From JAAFHI01 sp039793685 (GTDB taxonomy: Bacteria; Acidobacteriota; Blastocatellia; Chloracidobacteriales; Chloracidobacteriaceae): 64,000 nucleotides of DNA. The position numbers and the translations under genes are program-made. Shown here in pieces: positions 35,599 through 43,899 of the stretch. The notes beneath the pieces were generated by a model. The model had not been told where the DNA came from and made no database searches. It saw only the letters and a program-made list of their open reading frames with translations. The stretch is from NCBI GenBank assembly GCA_039793685.1, contig JBDRAL010000100.1:1-64000 (forward strand). Direction: 5' to 3'. How positions within the stretch are numbered: position 1 is the first letter of the stretch; each line of letters begins with the position of its first letter.

Positions 35599-35904
35599 TT
35601 ACTGTTCGTTGGAACTTGCCGGTTCGGGTTCGTTGGAACTCGCCGGTTCGGGTTCATTTGAACTCGCCGGTTCCGGTTCAGGCTGTTCTTCCTGGTCGGG
35701 TTCATCCAGACCAATGCTGGCTGTTTCGGGGAGGGTGATGATCAATTCATCTTCACCGATCCGGGGCATCGAGGCTGGGCGACCCAAAAGGCGATTGAAA
35801 TGTTCCAGGGTTTCAGCATCGAGTTCGACCGAGACGACCGACGCGACGGCGGTACCCCCTTCAAGTTCGGAAATCAGGTCGGGATTTGTATTTTTCTCGC
35901 TCAT
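35599..35904 (-). CDS. putative RiPP precursor with three 8-residue core repeats
   Basis: A 101-residue acidic protein. Residues 1-75 form a leader-like part (MSEKNTNPDLISELEGG, then VVSVELDAETLEHFNRLLG and DELIITLPE). Residues 76-99 are three perfect copies of EPEPASSN, encoded by 24-bp repeats at 35608-35679, followed by EQ. The ATG at 35904 has AGGAAAAGGA upstream; the frame extends 13 codons further without one. It is the first gene of the unit GNAT-YcaO-TfuA. Repeated short cores are known for thiovarsolin-type precursors, which are also YcaO-TfuA substrates. An acidic disordered tail with no modification is the alternative. Confidence 0.6.
   Translation of the reverse strand: MSEKNTNPDLISELEGGTAVASVVSVELDAETLEHFNRLLGRPASMPRIGEDELIITLPETASIGLDEPDQEEQPEPEPASSNEPEPASSNEPEPASSNEQ
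35608..35679 (-). repeat. three 24-bp tandem repeats encoding EPEPASSN
   Basis: Three in-frame 24-bp units that differ only at scattered, mostly third codon positions (for example GGAACTTGCC versus GGAACTCGCC, and GGTTCGGG versus GGTTCCGG on the plus strand), while the encoded octapeptide is identical. Silent differences with a constant peptide suggest selection on the amino-acid sequence. Confidence 0.85.
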
Positions 35905-35949
35905 GAGTATCCTTTTCCTACATTCGACTGAAATGGGAAGCATTGGCTG

Positions 35950-35973
35950 CCGGTTTCAAAAAACCGGTCGGCC
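35950..35973. other. hairpin in the divergent gap between the peptide gene and the sensor kinase
   Basis: The 287-base gap 35905-36191 must hold promoters for both directions. Its only clear structure is CCGGTTT-CAA-AAAACCGG near 35952, about 50 bases upstream of the peptide gene start. It could be an operator or part of the 5' leader. No convincing -35/-10 pair was found on either strand. Confidence 0.35.
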
Positions 35974-36191
35974 ACAAGGTGTGACATTCGTTGAGTGTCT
36001 TCGTGATATACCACGCCGGTCCTGAAAATAAAACCGCTCAAACGAGAAAAACCTTGATGGTTGAGCAGGCGTCCCTGCCGCCTGAAAAGTGGTTTCCCGT
36101 CGGCTGGGGACCGCCCGGAATGCCATCCTGAAGTTCATCATTTTGAGGCCCGCGCGGTCTGCGTACGCGGCGCCATCGTGACCCTTCCGAC

Positions 36192-39100
36192 GTGAAAAAG
36201 CCTTTGGAAATCCTGTGTTGCGTGCTGGCCTGCCTTTTTCTGACGGGTGGGCCGGGTGGCAATGCCGTGGCTGATTCTCCTTCGGTTCCCCGGTCAGTCC
36301 CGGTCGGACGTCCCAATATCAAGCTCTACACGGATCAGGACGGCATCCCGCAAAACAAGGTCCTCAGCCTCGAACGGGACACGGACGGCTTTCTCTGGGT
36401 CGGTACGGGCAACGGTGTCGCGTATTTCAACGGAGCAAAATGGAAACGGTTTGAAATCCCGAATCCGACCGCCTCCAGCGGCGTTCGGGTGCTGTACTGC
36501 GCTTCCGATAAAAGCTTGTGGTTCGGGACCATCAGCGGCGGGCTGCATCGTTTGAAGGACGGGCGGTGGTCCACGTTCGACCGGGCCAACGGCACGCTTC
36601 CGAGCGACCGGATTCGGACCATTCTCGAAACAAAACGTTCGGATGGGACTTCCGAATTGTGGGTCGGGACCGGGGGCGGGGGACTGGTCCGGTTCGACGG
36701 TGTGAAATGGACCGTGTTCAATCAGGCCAACTCGGGGTTGCCCAACGATTTCGTCGAAAGCCTGTACCAAACGGTGATGGCCGACGGAACGCCCGTGCTG
36801 TGGATCGGAACGGGGCAGGGACTGGCCCGGTATTCGGGGAATGCCTGGAAAGTGTACGACACGAAAAATTCGGGACTTCAGTCCAACCAGATTGGCGGGC
36901 TGATCGAAACGGCTTCCGCTTCCGGAGAGAAGGTTCTGTGGGTGGGCACCTTGTCCGGTGGAATATCCCGCCTGGCTGGCGACAAGTGGGAGACGTTCAC
37001 TCCGGCCAATTCACCCATTCTCAACACTTCCGTACACCGGTTGGCCCCCGCCAAATCCGCGACCGGCGGCCATGCCTTCTGGGCCGGAACGCCCGGCGGC
37101 GGCGTGTTCAAATACGACGACGGAAAATGGACCCTGTACAACCGCGAGAACACCGCCCTGCCGGATGACGCGGTGGATGCCATTCGCACCGAAATCTCTC
37201 CCGATGGACTTGAACTGGTCTGGGTGGGATTGTTCAACAGTGGGTTGGTTCGGCTTTCGGAGGGCGGCTTCCGGACGTTCGATTCGAGAAATGTGGGGCT
37301 GTCGAGCAACATCGTGACGTCGATGATTGAAACCACCGATACCGCCGGTCGGCCGGTTCAGTGGTTCGGGACGGATGGCGGCGGCGTGGCCCGCTTCTCG
37401 GACGGGAAGTGGACCATGTTCGACAAACAAAACTCGGGTTTACCCAGCAATCAGATCTATGGGTTCTCCGAGATTCAGGGCGAAGGCGGCACCAAGGGCA
37501 TCTGGATTGCCACCAATGACGGGCTGGTCCGCTTTGAAAATGACCATGCCGTACAGGTGTGGACCACGGCGAATTCCGGACTTCCCGGGAACCAGGTGTA
37601 TGCCGTTTGTGAGGAATTGGTGACCACCCCGGGAAAACCGACCTTGTGGGTGGGAACGTTCAATGCCGGACTGGCCCGATACGCCGACGGAGAATGGAAA
37701 ACATTCAATCCGACCAATTCGGATTTCCCCGGAACAGTCGTTCGGGCCTTTCTGCCGGTCACGCTGGCCGGTCGGTTGACCATTGCCGTTGCAACCCGCG
37801 GCAATGGTGTGTGTTTCCTTGTCGATGGAAAATGGAAGACGTTCAATCGAAGCAATTCCGCCCTGCCGAACAATGATGTCGAAGGACTGGCCCCGATTAC
37901 GGATCTGCTCGGCCGACCGTACCTTGCGGTGGGAACACTCGGTGGCGTCTGCCAGATTCCGCTGGACCGCCCCGATACCGCCATCGAACCTTTGTTCGGA
38001 GGCATTCCCTTCGAGCTTCCGGACAAGGCGATTTCAAAGCTGGTGACGGGAAAGACCGGTTTGTATGCCTTCTCGCTGAAAGGGGTGACCCGCCTTCGAC
38101 TGACCGGAACCGGCGTCGAATCGAGGTCCTATTCGGTTGAGGACGGCCTGCCGAGCAACGAAGTCATTCGTCAGGCCGGCATGATCGATTCCGCCGGAAG
38201 AATCTGGGCGGGAACGACAAACGGTGTCGCGGTATTGCAAACCGAGCCGACACCGACCGATGCCGCGCCTTCGGTTGTCCGAATCGAGCGGGTGACGGTC
38301 AACGGTATTCAAATCGGGAAAAACACTGACCAGACGTGGGTCGGTTTGGGCGTCGGCGGTCTGACTGAAAAAGCGCTCTCCTACTTCGAGAACAATATCG
38401 TTTTCGAATATGCACTCCCCCGGGAACTCAAAGGCGGTGACGTCAGGTTTCGCGTTCAACTCAAGGGGTTCGAGGAGGTGCCCTCGGAGTGGACTTCCGA
38501 GTTTCGCAAGGAATACACCAATCTGGGCGCGGGAAATTATTCCTTCACCGTCTGGGGGAAGGATTCGCTGGGGCGGGAATCCGCGCCGCTGGAAGTGGCC
38601 TTTGCCATCCGGCCGGCACCCTGGCGGACCTGGTGGGCCTATGTCGGATATCTTGTCCTGACCGTGGGTGGACTGTATCTCGCGGTTCAGGCCCGGTTGC
38701 GGACACTGCGCCAGCGCAACCAGCAACTCGAAGCCAAAATTGCGGAACGGACCTCCCAATTGGCCGAGAAGAACGAGGAACTGGTTTCCGCCAAGAACGC
38801 GCTTGAAATCCGAAACCTCGAAATGGCCCGAACCAACGAGGAACTGAAAAAGGCCACGGTCGAAGTGGAACGCAAGAACGCCGCCCTCGACGGAAAGATT
38901 GCCGAGTTGGCCCGCAAAAACGATGAACTCGTCAAATCGCAGCAACAGGCGAACCGGATTTTCTCCGCGCTGGCGGAAGCCCTCCCGGGGACGGTCCTCG
39001 ACAACAATTATCGGCTCGATTTCCGCATCGGAAGCGGCGGATTCGGGGTTGTCTTTCGGGGGACGCACATTCGCCTGAATCGTCCGATTGCCATCAAGGT

Positions 39101-39842
39101 GTTCCGGCCCCAACCCGGCAACGATTCACCCGAAGCCCTTGAACGCTTCAAGCGCGAAGGCATGTCGGCCTGCCGCATCAATCATCCCAACGCGGTCAAC
39201 GTCATTGATTCCGGCGTCTCTTCCGACGGTATTGCCTACCTGGTGATGGAACTTCTGAGCGGCGTCACGCTGGCTGATGAAATCGTGCGGGTGCGGCAGT
39301 TCACGCCGAAACGCTGCGCGGAAATCCTGATTCCGGTCTGCGAAGTGCTGGCAGCAGCTCATGGGAGCGGCGTCATTCATCGCGACATCAAGCCGGACAA
39401 CATCTTTCTGCATCAGACCACCGGCGGGGAAACGGTCAAGGTGGTGGATTTCGGTGTCGCCAAAATGATGGAAGACAACGATAGCGAGAGTGGCGCGCCC
39501 CTGACCGGTTTTGGCGGCATCGTCGGTACGGCTCACTACATCGCGCCGGAGCGGGTAAACAGCCTGCCCTACGACGGTCGCTCCGATGTCTACAGCGTTG
39601 GAGTAATGCTGTATCAGCTTTTGACCGGTGAAATGCCCTATGAATTCGATGACAGCGGATTCGTCGGCATCGCGCTGAAGCACCTCACCCAGTCGCCCCG
39701 GCCTCCCCGGCGTTTTCGACCCGATCTGGCCCCGCAAATGGAAGCCCTTTTGCTTCGTACGCTCGCCAAGCGACCCGAGGAACGGCCAAGCGCCGAGGAA
39801 CTTGGAAAACTCCTCAAAGAGATCTATTTCGACGCATCCTGA
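36192..39842 (+). CDS. propeller-Y_Y_Y sensor fused to a Hanks-type Ser/Thr kinase
   Basis: A 1216-residue membrane protein. A signal peptide (about 1-28) is followed by about a dozen two-component-regulator propeller repeats (LWVGTGNG, LWFGTISGG, LWVGTGGGG and so on) to residue about 690, then a Y_Y_Y domain (about 730-805; FENNIVFEYALP, YTNLGAGNYSFTVWG). One membrane helix (about 810-832) leads into a long coiled coil (about 835-925). The complete Ser/Thr kinase (about 945-1216) has glycine loop GSGGFG, AIKVF, catalytic loop HRDIKPDN, DFG and APE. Proteins with this extracytoplasmic part normally end in a histidine kinase; here a Ser/Thr kinase replaces it. GTG start. Divergent from the RiPP-like locus. 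Confidence 0.9.
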   Translation: MKKPLEILCCVLACLFLTGGPGGNAVADSPSVPRSVPVGRPNIKLYTDQDGIPQNKVLSLERDTDGFLWVGTGNGVAYFNGAKWKRFEIPNPTASSGVRVLYCASDKSLWFGTISGGLHRLKDGRWSTFDRANGTLPSDRIRTILETKRSDGTSELWVGTGGGGLVRFDGVKWTVFNQANSGLPNDFVESLYQTVMADGTPVLWIGTGQGLARYSGNAWKVYDTKNSGLQSNQIGGLIETASASGEKVLWVGTLSGGISRLAGDKWETFTPANSPILNTSVHRLAPAKSATGGHAFWAGTPGGGVFKYDDGKWTLYNRENTALPDDAVDAIRTEISPDGLELVWVGLFNSGLVRLSEGGFRTFDSRNVGLSSNIVTSMIETTDTAGRPVQWFGTDGGGVARFSDGKWTMFDKQNSGLPSNQIYGFSEIQGEGGTKGIWIATNDGLVRFENDHAVQVWTTANSGLPGNQVYAVCEELVTTPGKPTLWVGTFNAGLARYADGEWKTFNPTNSDFPGTVVRAFLPVTLAGRLTIAVATRGNGVCFLVDGKWKTFNRSNSALPNNDVEGLAPITDLLGRPYLAVGTLGGVCQIPLDRPDTAIEPLFGGIPFELPDKAISKLVTGKTGLYAFSLKGVTRLRLTGTGVESRSYSVEDGLPSNEVIRQAGMIDSAGRIWAGTTNGVAVLQTEPTPTDAAPSVVRIERVTVNGIQIGKNTDQTWVGLGVGGLTEKALSYFENNIVFEYALPRELKGGDVRFRVQLKGFEEVPSEWTSEFRKEYTNLGAGNYSFTVWGKDSLGRESAPLEVAFAIRPAPWRTWWAYVGYLVLTVGGLYLAVQARLRTLRQRNQQLEAKIAERTSQLAEKNEELVSAKNALEIRNLEMARTNEELKKATVEVERKNAALDGKIAELARKNDELVKSQQQANRIFSALAEALPGTVLDNNYRLDFRIGSGGFGVVFRGTHIRLNRPIAIKVFRPQPGNDSPEALERFKREGMSACRINHPNAVNVIDSGVSSDGIAYLVMELLSGVTLADEIVRVRQFTPKRCAEILIPVCEVLAAAHGSGVIHRDIKPDNIFLHQTTGGETVKVVDFGVAKMMEDNDSESGAPLTGFGGIVGTAHYIAPERVNSLPYDGRSDVYSVGVMLYQLLTGEMPYEFDDSGFVGIALKHLTQSPRPPRRFRPDLAPQMEALLLRTLAKRPEERPSAEELGKLLKEIYFDAS

Positions 39843-39851
39843 AAGTACCCG

Positions 39852-40370
39852 TCACTTCCCGCTTTTCACGACCCGGTTCAGCGTGTAGACCATCCGCCGC
39901 TCGCCCCAGCCAACCTGCCAGCGTTTGGTGAGCGTGTCGAGCGACACCATTCCGTCATCCGAACGCAGCACCGTCATCGTCGTTCCCGATCCGCTTCTCG
40001 GAATTCTGAAGTAGATGACCGTGGCCTTGAAATACACCACCTCGCCGTATTGCACCTTCGATTTCTGGTCGGGAATCACCCAGTAGGCTTCAAGGTCGTA
40101 AACGGAAGGCAAACCCTTTTCGATGTAAATCTTCGTTTCGCCCTTGAGCAGTTTGGCGAAAACCTTCGCCGACTCGATCGTGTCGGCGTCAGCCTTGTAT
40201 TCCGTGCCGCCCACTTTGAGTTTGGCCGAGCCGGATTTCAATTCAAGCTGGTTTCCGTTGGCATCGGCAAAATTCCCCACGAACGCCCTGGGGAAATCGT
40301 CGGCCCGGACGGCCGATGGAAGTGCCATGAAAACCACGGCGAGAAAAAGCGGAAAGAGGCGTTTGTTCAT
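39852..40370 (-). CDS. small secreted protein of unknown function
   Basis: A 172-residue exported protein with a clear signal peptide (LFPLFLAVVFMALPSAVRA, about 1-23) and a beta-rich mature part. Repeated short strands include FVGNFADANGNQLEL and TKIYIEKGLPSVYDLEAYWV; no cysteines and no known domain were recognised. It lies nine bases after the next upstream gene (40379-42661) on the same strand, so the two are probably co-expressed. It converges on the Ser/Thr kinase gene with ten bases between stops. Confidence 0.7.
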   Translation of the reverse strand: MNKRLFPLFLAVVFMALPSAVRADDFPRAFVGNFADANGNQLELKSGSAKLKVGGTEYKADADTIESAKVFAKLLKGETKIYIEKGLPSVYDLEAYWVIPDQKSKVQYGEVVYFKATVIYFRIPRSGSGTTMTVLRSDDGMVSLDTLTKRWQVGWGERRMVYTLNRVVKSGK

Positions 40371-40378
40371 GGATTTTT

Positions 40379-42661
40379 TTAAAAGTTCATCCGGTGAATG
40401 ACGACCGGCACGCCGTCTTCCAGAAGTTCAAGTTCGATGATGCCGCCCGTGTTTGCCTTGCGGACAACCATCGGCAGCACAAACGACGCCGAGCGGGATT
40501 TGCCGAGCGGCGTGAGGTACTGCGTGTTCGGCCCCAGAATCTCGACGGAACCGGGATCGTCGGAAATCACCCGCGCCCGCAGTTGCAGCCCGTGGTAGGT
40601 CTCCGTCGCCGAATCGTTGCGGAATGTGTATTCGACCCGGCCCGTGCCCGCCGCGCGCAACCCGCCGCCCGTCAGCCGACCGACGATGCGGTATGGGTTG
40701 GTGACGTTGAAACGCGGGGACGCGACGAATGAGCCGAGTTTCCGGTTATCGCCGGAGATGTTCACCGCGAGCGGCAGCGCGAGGTTGGCCTGCGGCGTTC
40801 GGGCGGTGACGGTGAAGTTCAGGGTTCGGCTTTCGCCCGGACCCAGACCGCCGACCTGCGCCTGACGTTCGGCGATTTCGGCTTCGTTCGTGTCGGCGCT
40901 CAGCTTCAGAATCGCGTCGGGCGAAAGCGGTTTCGAGGAAATGTTGCGGACCGAAATCGTAACCGTCCGCGCGATGCCTTCGGCCAGCGGTGCCTTGTCG
41001 TCGATTTTCACAACCGTGACATAGCGAACCGGAACCTCAATCCCCTGTGTGTCCGATTCACGTTCATTGTAATTGGCCCTGACCGTCAGACCCGCGTTGA
41101 AACCGGCGGCGGCTTCGGGAAAACGGATGGCGAACGTTTCCGTGAATTCCGCTTCGCTTTCCGGGCCGAGATCGGCGACCGGTCGCGCGTCGAATTCGTC
41201 CAGCGCAAGCCCCCGGCCTTGAACCAGCAACCTGATTTCGCTGCCCCGGATCGTCTGCTTCGAAAAATTCCGGACCCGAACCGTCAGCCGGACGGTTTCA
41301 TTCGGTTCAATGACGCCGTCTTCAAGCGCGCCGACCGCCCGAATATCCGTCACCCGCACCGGTTGACGGTTGAAAACGTCCGCTTCGTCGCGCCGACCAC
41401 GGGCGTACTGTTCGCGGCTGGCCACGGCGTACGTTTGCGAATACCGCTCGGTATAGGTCGCGGCATAGGCCGCGTCGTAGATTTCCTTCACCCTTCCGGC
41501 ATAGGCCGCTCGGCGCGTTTCCTCGAATATCCGTTCATATTCACCGGGGAAGACTCGCCCGTAGGTGGTCGCCCGCGCGTTCTCGAAGGCCCGCGCATAG
41601 GCCCGGTCGCGCGCGCGTGCGGAGGCTTCCGAGAATGCCTTTTGATACGCCTGTTGCCGACCTTCCTCGTAGCCCCGGTCGCGGTCCGCCGTGTAGGAAT
41701 TGTTCCGCGCTTCGTAGCGTCCGGTGTCCCACCCTTCGAGATAGGCCAGCCGGTATCCCCGGATGAACAGGTCGCGGAAATACCGCCGCCAGCCGTCGGG
41801 GTAGCTCCCGTTGTACGCTTTGCCGTACGCCTCGTTCTGCACTGGAAATTCGTACGTCCGGCGCGGCTTGCGATAGCGGTTGTCGGGCCGCGCATTGATG
41901 TCCGGGTCGGGAATGTCGGGTCGTTGCGGCACGACGTAGGCCACGCGCAACGCTTGCGGCCGAACCGCCTTCCGATCGAAACGCGCGGAGGTTCGGCGCT
42001 GTGAAAACGTTCCGAGAAACTTTGTCGGCTCGGCGTAGCGTCCGGCGCGGTATTCGTCGCGTCCCCGTTTGTAATCCACGCGCTCGGCCTCGGCCTGAGC
42101 ATCGGAATCCGCCCGCCGGATGGCATCGTTCCGGGCCTGTTCGGTGACTTTCGCCGTCTCGGCTTCCGCTTCGCGAATGCCCTTGGCGCGCGCAGGGGGC
42201 ACGGCGGTTCGGGTGGCTTCGGCCGTTGCGTCGGCCTGTCCCTGTGCGTCGCCATCGGTCAGGCCCTGGCGGTCGCCGTCTTCATTGCCTTTCTGCTCGC
42301 CGTCGCGCTCGCCCTGATCCGTCCCGATGGAAGTTCCGCGTGAAAAGCCGGTCTGATATTCCTCGGCCCGTCGCTCGCGTTCGGCGAAGTCATACCCGTT
42401 TCGGTAGCCGAGCCGTCGGCCGTAAGCGCGACCTTCTTCGTACGCCCGTTCTTCCGCCTCGCGCCGACCGTCGGCGAGACCGTCTTCCTCGCCTTCGCGT
42501 TTGGCCTGCGAGGTGTCGGGCGGCGGTGTGTCGGCGGGCGGTTTCGGCTTCGGATCGGTGCCGGGATTCTGCTGTCCCGGGTTCCTGCTTTCTTGGGCGA
42601 AAACAGGTGAAAAAAGGTTTGAAATCAGGAGAAAACAGAGCGGGAGCGCACGGCGTGACAC
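40379..42661 (-). CDS. large secreted Gly/Ala-periodic protein with C-terminal Ig-like domains
   Basis: A 760-residue exported protein with a GTG start and a signal peptide to about residue 22 (FLLISNLFSPVFAQ). A Pro-rich linker follows, then long helical regions with glycine every four or eight residues (EEDGLADGRREAEE, YEEGRAYGRRLGYRNGYDF; similar in pattern to Yae1-type repeats). A second helical region has alanine/aromatic periodicity (AYQKAFSEASARARDRAYARAF; about 340-460). The C-terminal half (about 470-755) has three or four beta-sandwich modules of the NEW3/APHP type (NETVRLTVRVRNFSKQTIRG, RTVTISVRNISSKPLSP). The rods plus Ig-like domains suggest a structural surface or periplasmic protein. 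No enzyme motif is present. Confidence 0.7.
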   Translation of the reverse strand: MSRRALPLCFLLISNLFSPVFAQESRNPGQQNPGTDPKPKPPADTPPPDTSQAKREGEEDGLADGRREAEERAYEEGRAYGRRLGYRNGYDFAERERRAEEYQTGFSRGTSIGTDQGERDGEQKGNEDGDRQGLTDGDAQGQADATAEATRTAVPPARAKGIREAEAETAKVTEQARNDAIRRADSDAQAEAERVDYKRGRDEYRAGRYAEPTKFLGTFSQRRTSARFDRKAVRPQALRVAYVVPQRPDIPDPDINARPDNRYRKPRRTYEFPVQNEAYGKAYNGSYPDGWRRYFRDLFIRGYRLAYLEGWDTGRYEARNNSYTADRDRGYEEGRQQAYQKAFSEASARARDRAYARAFENARATTYGRVFPGEYERIFEETRRAAYAGRVKEIYDAAYAATYTERYSQTYAVASREQYARGRRDEADVFNRQPVRVTDIRAVGALEDGVIEPNETVRLTVRVRNFSKQTIRGSEIRLLVQGRGLALDEFDARPVADLGPESEAEFTETFAIRFPEAAAGFNAGLTVRANYNERESDTQGIEVPVRYVTVVKIDDKAPLAEGIARTVTISVRNISSKPLSPDAILKLSADTNEAEIAERQAQVGGLGPGESRTLNFTVTARTPQANLALPLAVNISGDNRKLGSFVASPRFNVTNPYRIVGRLTGGGLRAAGTGRVEYTFRNDSATETYHGLQLRARVISDDPGSVEILGPNTQYLTPLGKSRSASFVLPMVVRKANTGGIIELELLEDGVPVVIHRMNF

Positions 42662-42756
42662 GGTTGAAACATCCTTCCGGAAGTTGTCGAGAGCTTCATT
42701 TTGAGTCCGGGATGCCGTGAAGATAATTCGGGTTTGCCGCTTTTTCCAAGCGTTTC

Positions 42757-42831
42757 AAACACAAAGGCACGAAGACACAAAGACACGAAGGTTTTTGACC
42801 TTGCGTCTTTGTGCCTTGGCGTCTTTGCGTT
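42757..42831. repeat. inverted-repeat element after trpC, ACAAAGACACGAAG family
   Basis: AACACAAAGGCACGAAGACACAAAGACACGAAGG on the left pairs imperfectly with CCTTGCGTCTTTGTGCCTTGGCGTCTTTGCGTT on the right, around a short T-rich centre. It begins just after the trpC stop and would act as the end of the aro-trp transcript. Confidence 0.85.
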
Positions 42832-42833
42832 CA

Positions 42834-43586
42834 TTACAAACCAAGTAAAGCCCGGAACTGCCCGCCGATGTCGCCCGATTTCATGAGACTTGTGCCGACG
42901 AGGAATTTCGAGCAGAAGGGAAGCAGTTCCTCGATGTCGGCGCGGCGTTCGATGCCGCTGGCGGAAATCGTGACCACGTTTGAAGGAATGCGCGGAACGA
43001 GCCGCTTCGTGGTTTCGAACGTGATGTCGAAAGTTTCGAGATTGCGGTTGTTGATGAGCAGCGCCTGCGGCGAAATCTTCAGGGCGCGGTCGAGTTCCTC
43101 ATCGTTCTGAATTTCGATGAGCGGCGTCATTCCAAGCGACAGAACGGCCGCGTGAAGTGAGTCCAGTTCTTTATCCGAAAGGATTTTGACGATGATCAGC
43201 ACGGCCTGCGCCCCCGCGCGTCGCGCGTCGCGAACCTGCCGTTCGGAAACGATGAAATCCTTGCACAAGGTCGGTTGCGGCGAATTGCGCGAAACTTCGG
43301 ATAACAAATCGAGGCTACCGCCGAAGTACTTCGCGTCGGTCAGCACCGAAATCGCCGAGGCGTACCGGTTATAGGCTTCCAGAATTTCCGGCAGCTTCAC
43401 CTCCGCGCGGATGACGCCCGCCGACGGCGACGAAGGCTTTATTTCCGCGATGAACTTCAATCCATCCACCGCCAGTGCCGCGAGAAACGAACCGTCGCCG
43501 GGCGATGGCGCTTCCGGCGATTCAGGGGGCAGTCCGGCCAGTTCAAGACGTTTGTTTTCGACGATTTCCTTGAGAATGTCAGACAT
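42834..43586 (-). CDS. trpC: indole-3-glycerol-phosphate synthase
   Basis: A 250-residue TIM-barrel enzyme that closes the indole ring of CdRP in tryptophan synthesis. Recognised segments are the catalytic Lys/Glu region IAEIKPSSPSAG (48-59), VLTDAKYFGGSLDLL, the Lys in PTLCKDFIV, PLIEIQNDEELDRAL, LLINNRNLETF and SASGIERRADIEEL. Its ATG overlaps the preceding small membrane gene by eight bases. It is the last gene of the aro-trp operon. trpF, trpB and trpA are not in the window. Confidence 0.95.
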   Translation of the reverse strand: MSDILKEIVENKRLELAGLPPESPEAPSPGDGSFLAALAVDGLKFIAEIKPSSPSAGVIRAEVKLPEILEAYNRYASAISVLTDAKYFGGSLDLLSEVSRNSPQPTLCKDFIVSERQVRDARRAGAQAVLIIVKILSDKELDSLHAAVLSLGMTPLIEIQNDEELDRALKISPQALLINNRNLETFDITFETTKRLVPRIPSNVVTISASGIERRADIEELLPFCSKFLVGTSLMKSGDIGGQFRALLGL

Positions 43587-43899
43587 GTGACGGTGGCTGG
43601 TTTTCAGACCGTTTTTTCAGGATGTACGAAGCAAGGCCAGCGAGTATCGCCGCCGGATGCGTGATCAAAAGCGAAAGAACATGCAGTCGGCTGTACCTGA
43701 AGGCAGGCTTTGACACTTCGGTCAGTTTGCCATGACTGCCGACGAAGTATTTCCCGTCCATTTCCTTGCCGTTGACCGCGTCTCCGCCAAGGAAAGACGT
43801 CCCCGCGACGAAAATGAAAAAGTTCAGAATTCCGAAGAAGAAAATTCCGTTCAGGACCTTCTGCAACTTTGCCAGACCGGATTGTTTCGGTTTATTCAT
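43579..43899 (-). CDS. small membrane protein inside the trp operon
   Basis: A 106-residue protein with two hydrophobic segments (GIFFFGILNFFIFVAG, about 18-34, and VLSLLITHPAAILAGLASYIL, about 72-92) and basic ends. It overlaps both neighbours by eight bases (diiron gene upstream, trpC downstream), so it is under the same translational coupling as the tryptophan genes. No family recognised, and no known role in tryptophan synthesis. Confidence 0.7.
   Translation of the reverse strand: MNKPKQSGLAKLQKVLNGIFFFGILNFFIFVAGTSFLGGDAVNGKEMDGKYFVGSHGKLTEVSKPAFRYSRLHVLSLLITHPAAILAGLASYILKKRSENQPPSHV

Noticed and set aside
35956..36322. Small minus-strand frames upstream of the peptide gene as a second precursor
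   Set aside because: No ribosome site; Arg-rich shadow composition; one overlaps the start of the Ser/Thr kinase gene.
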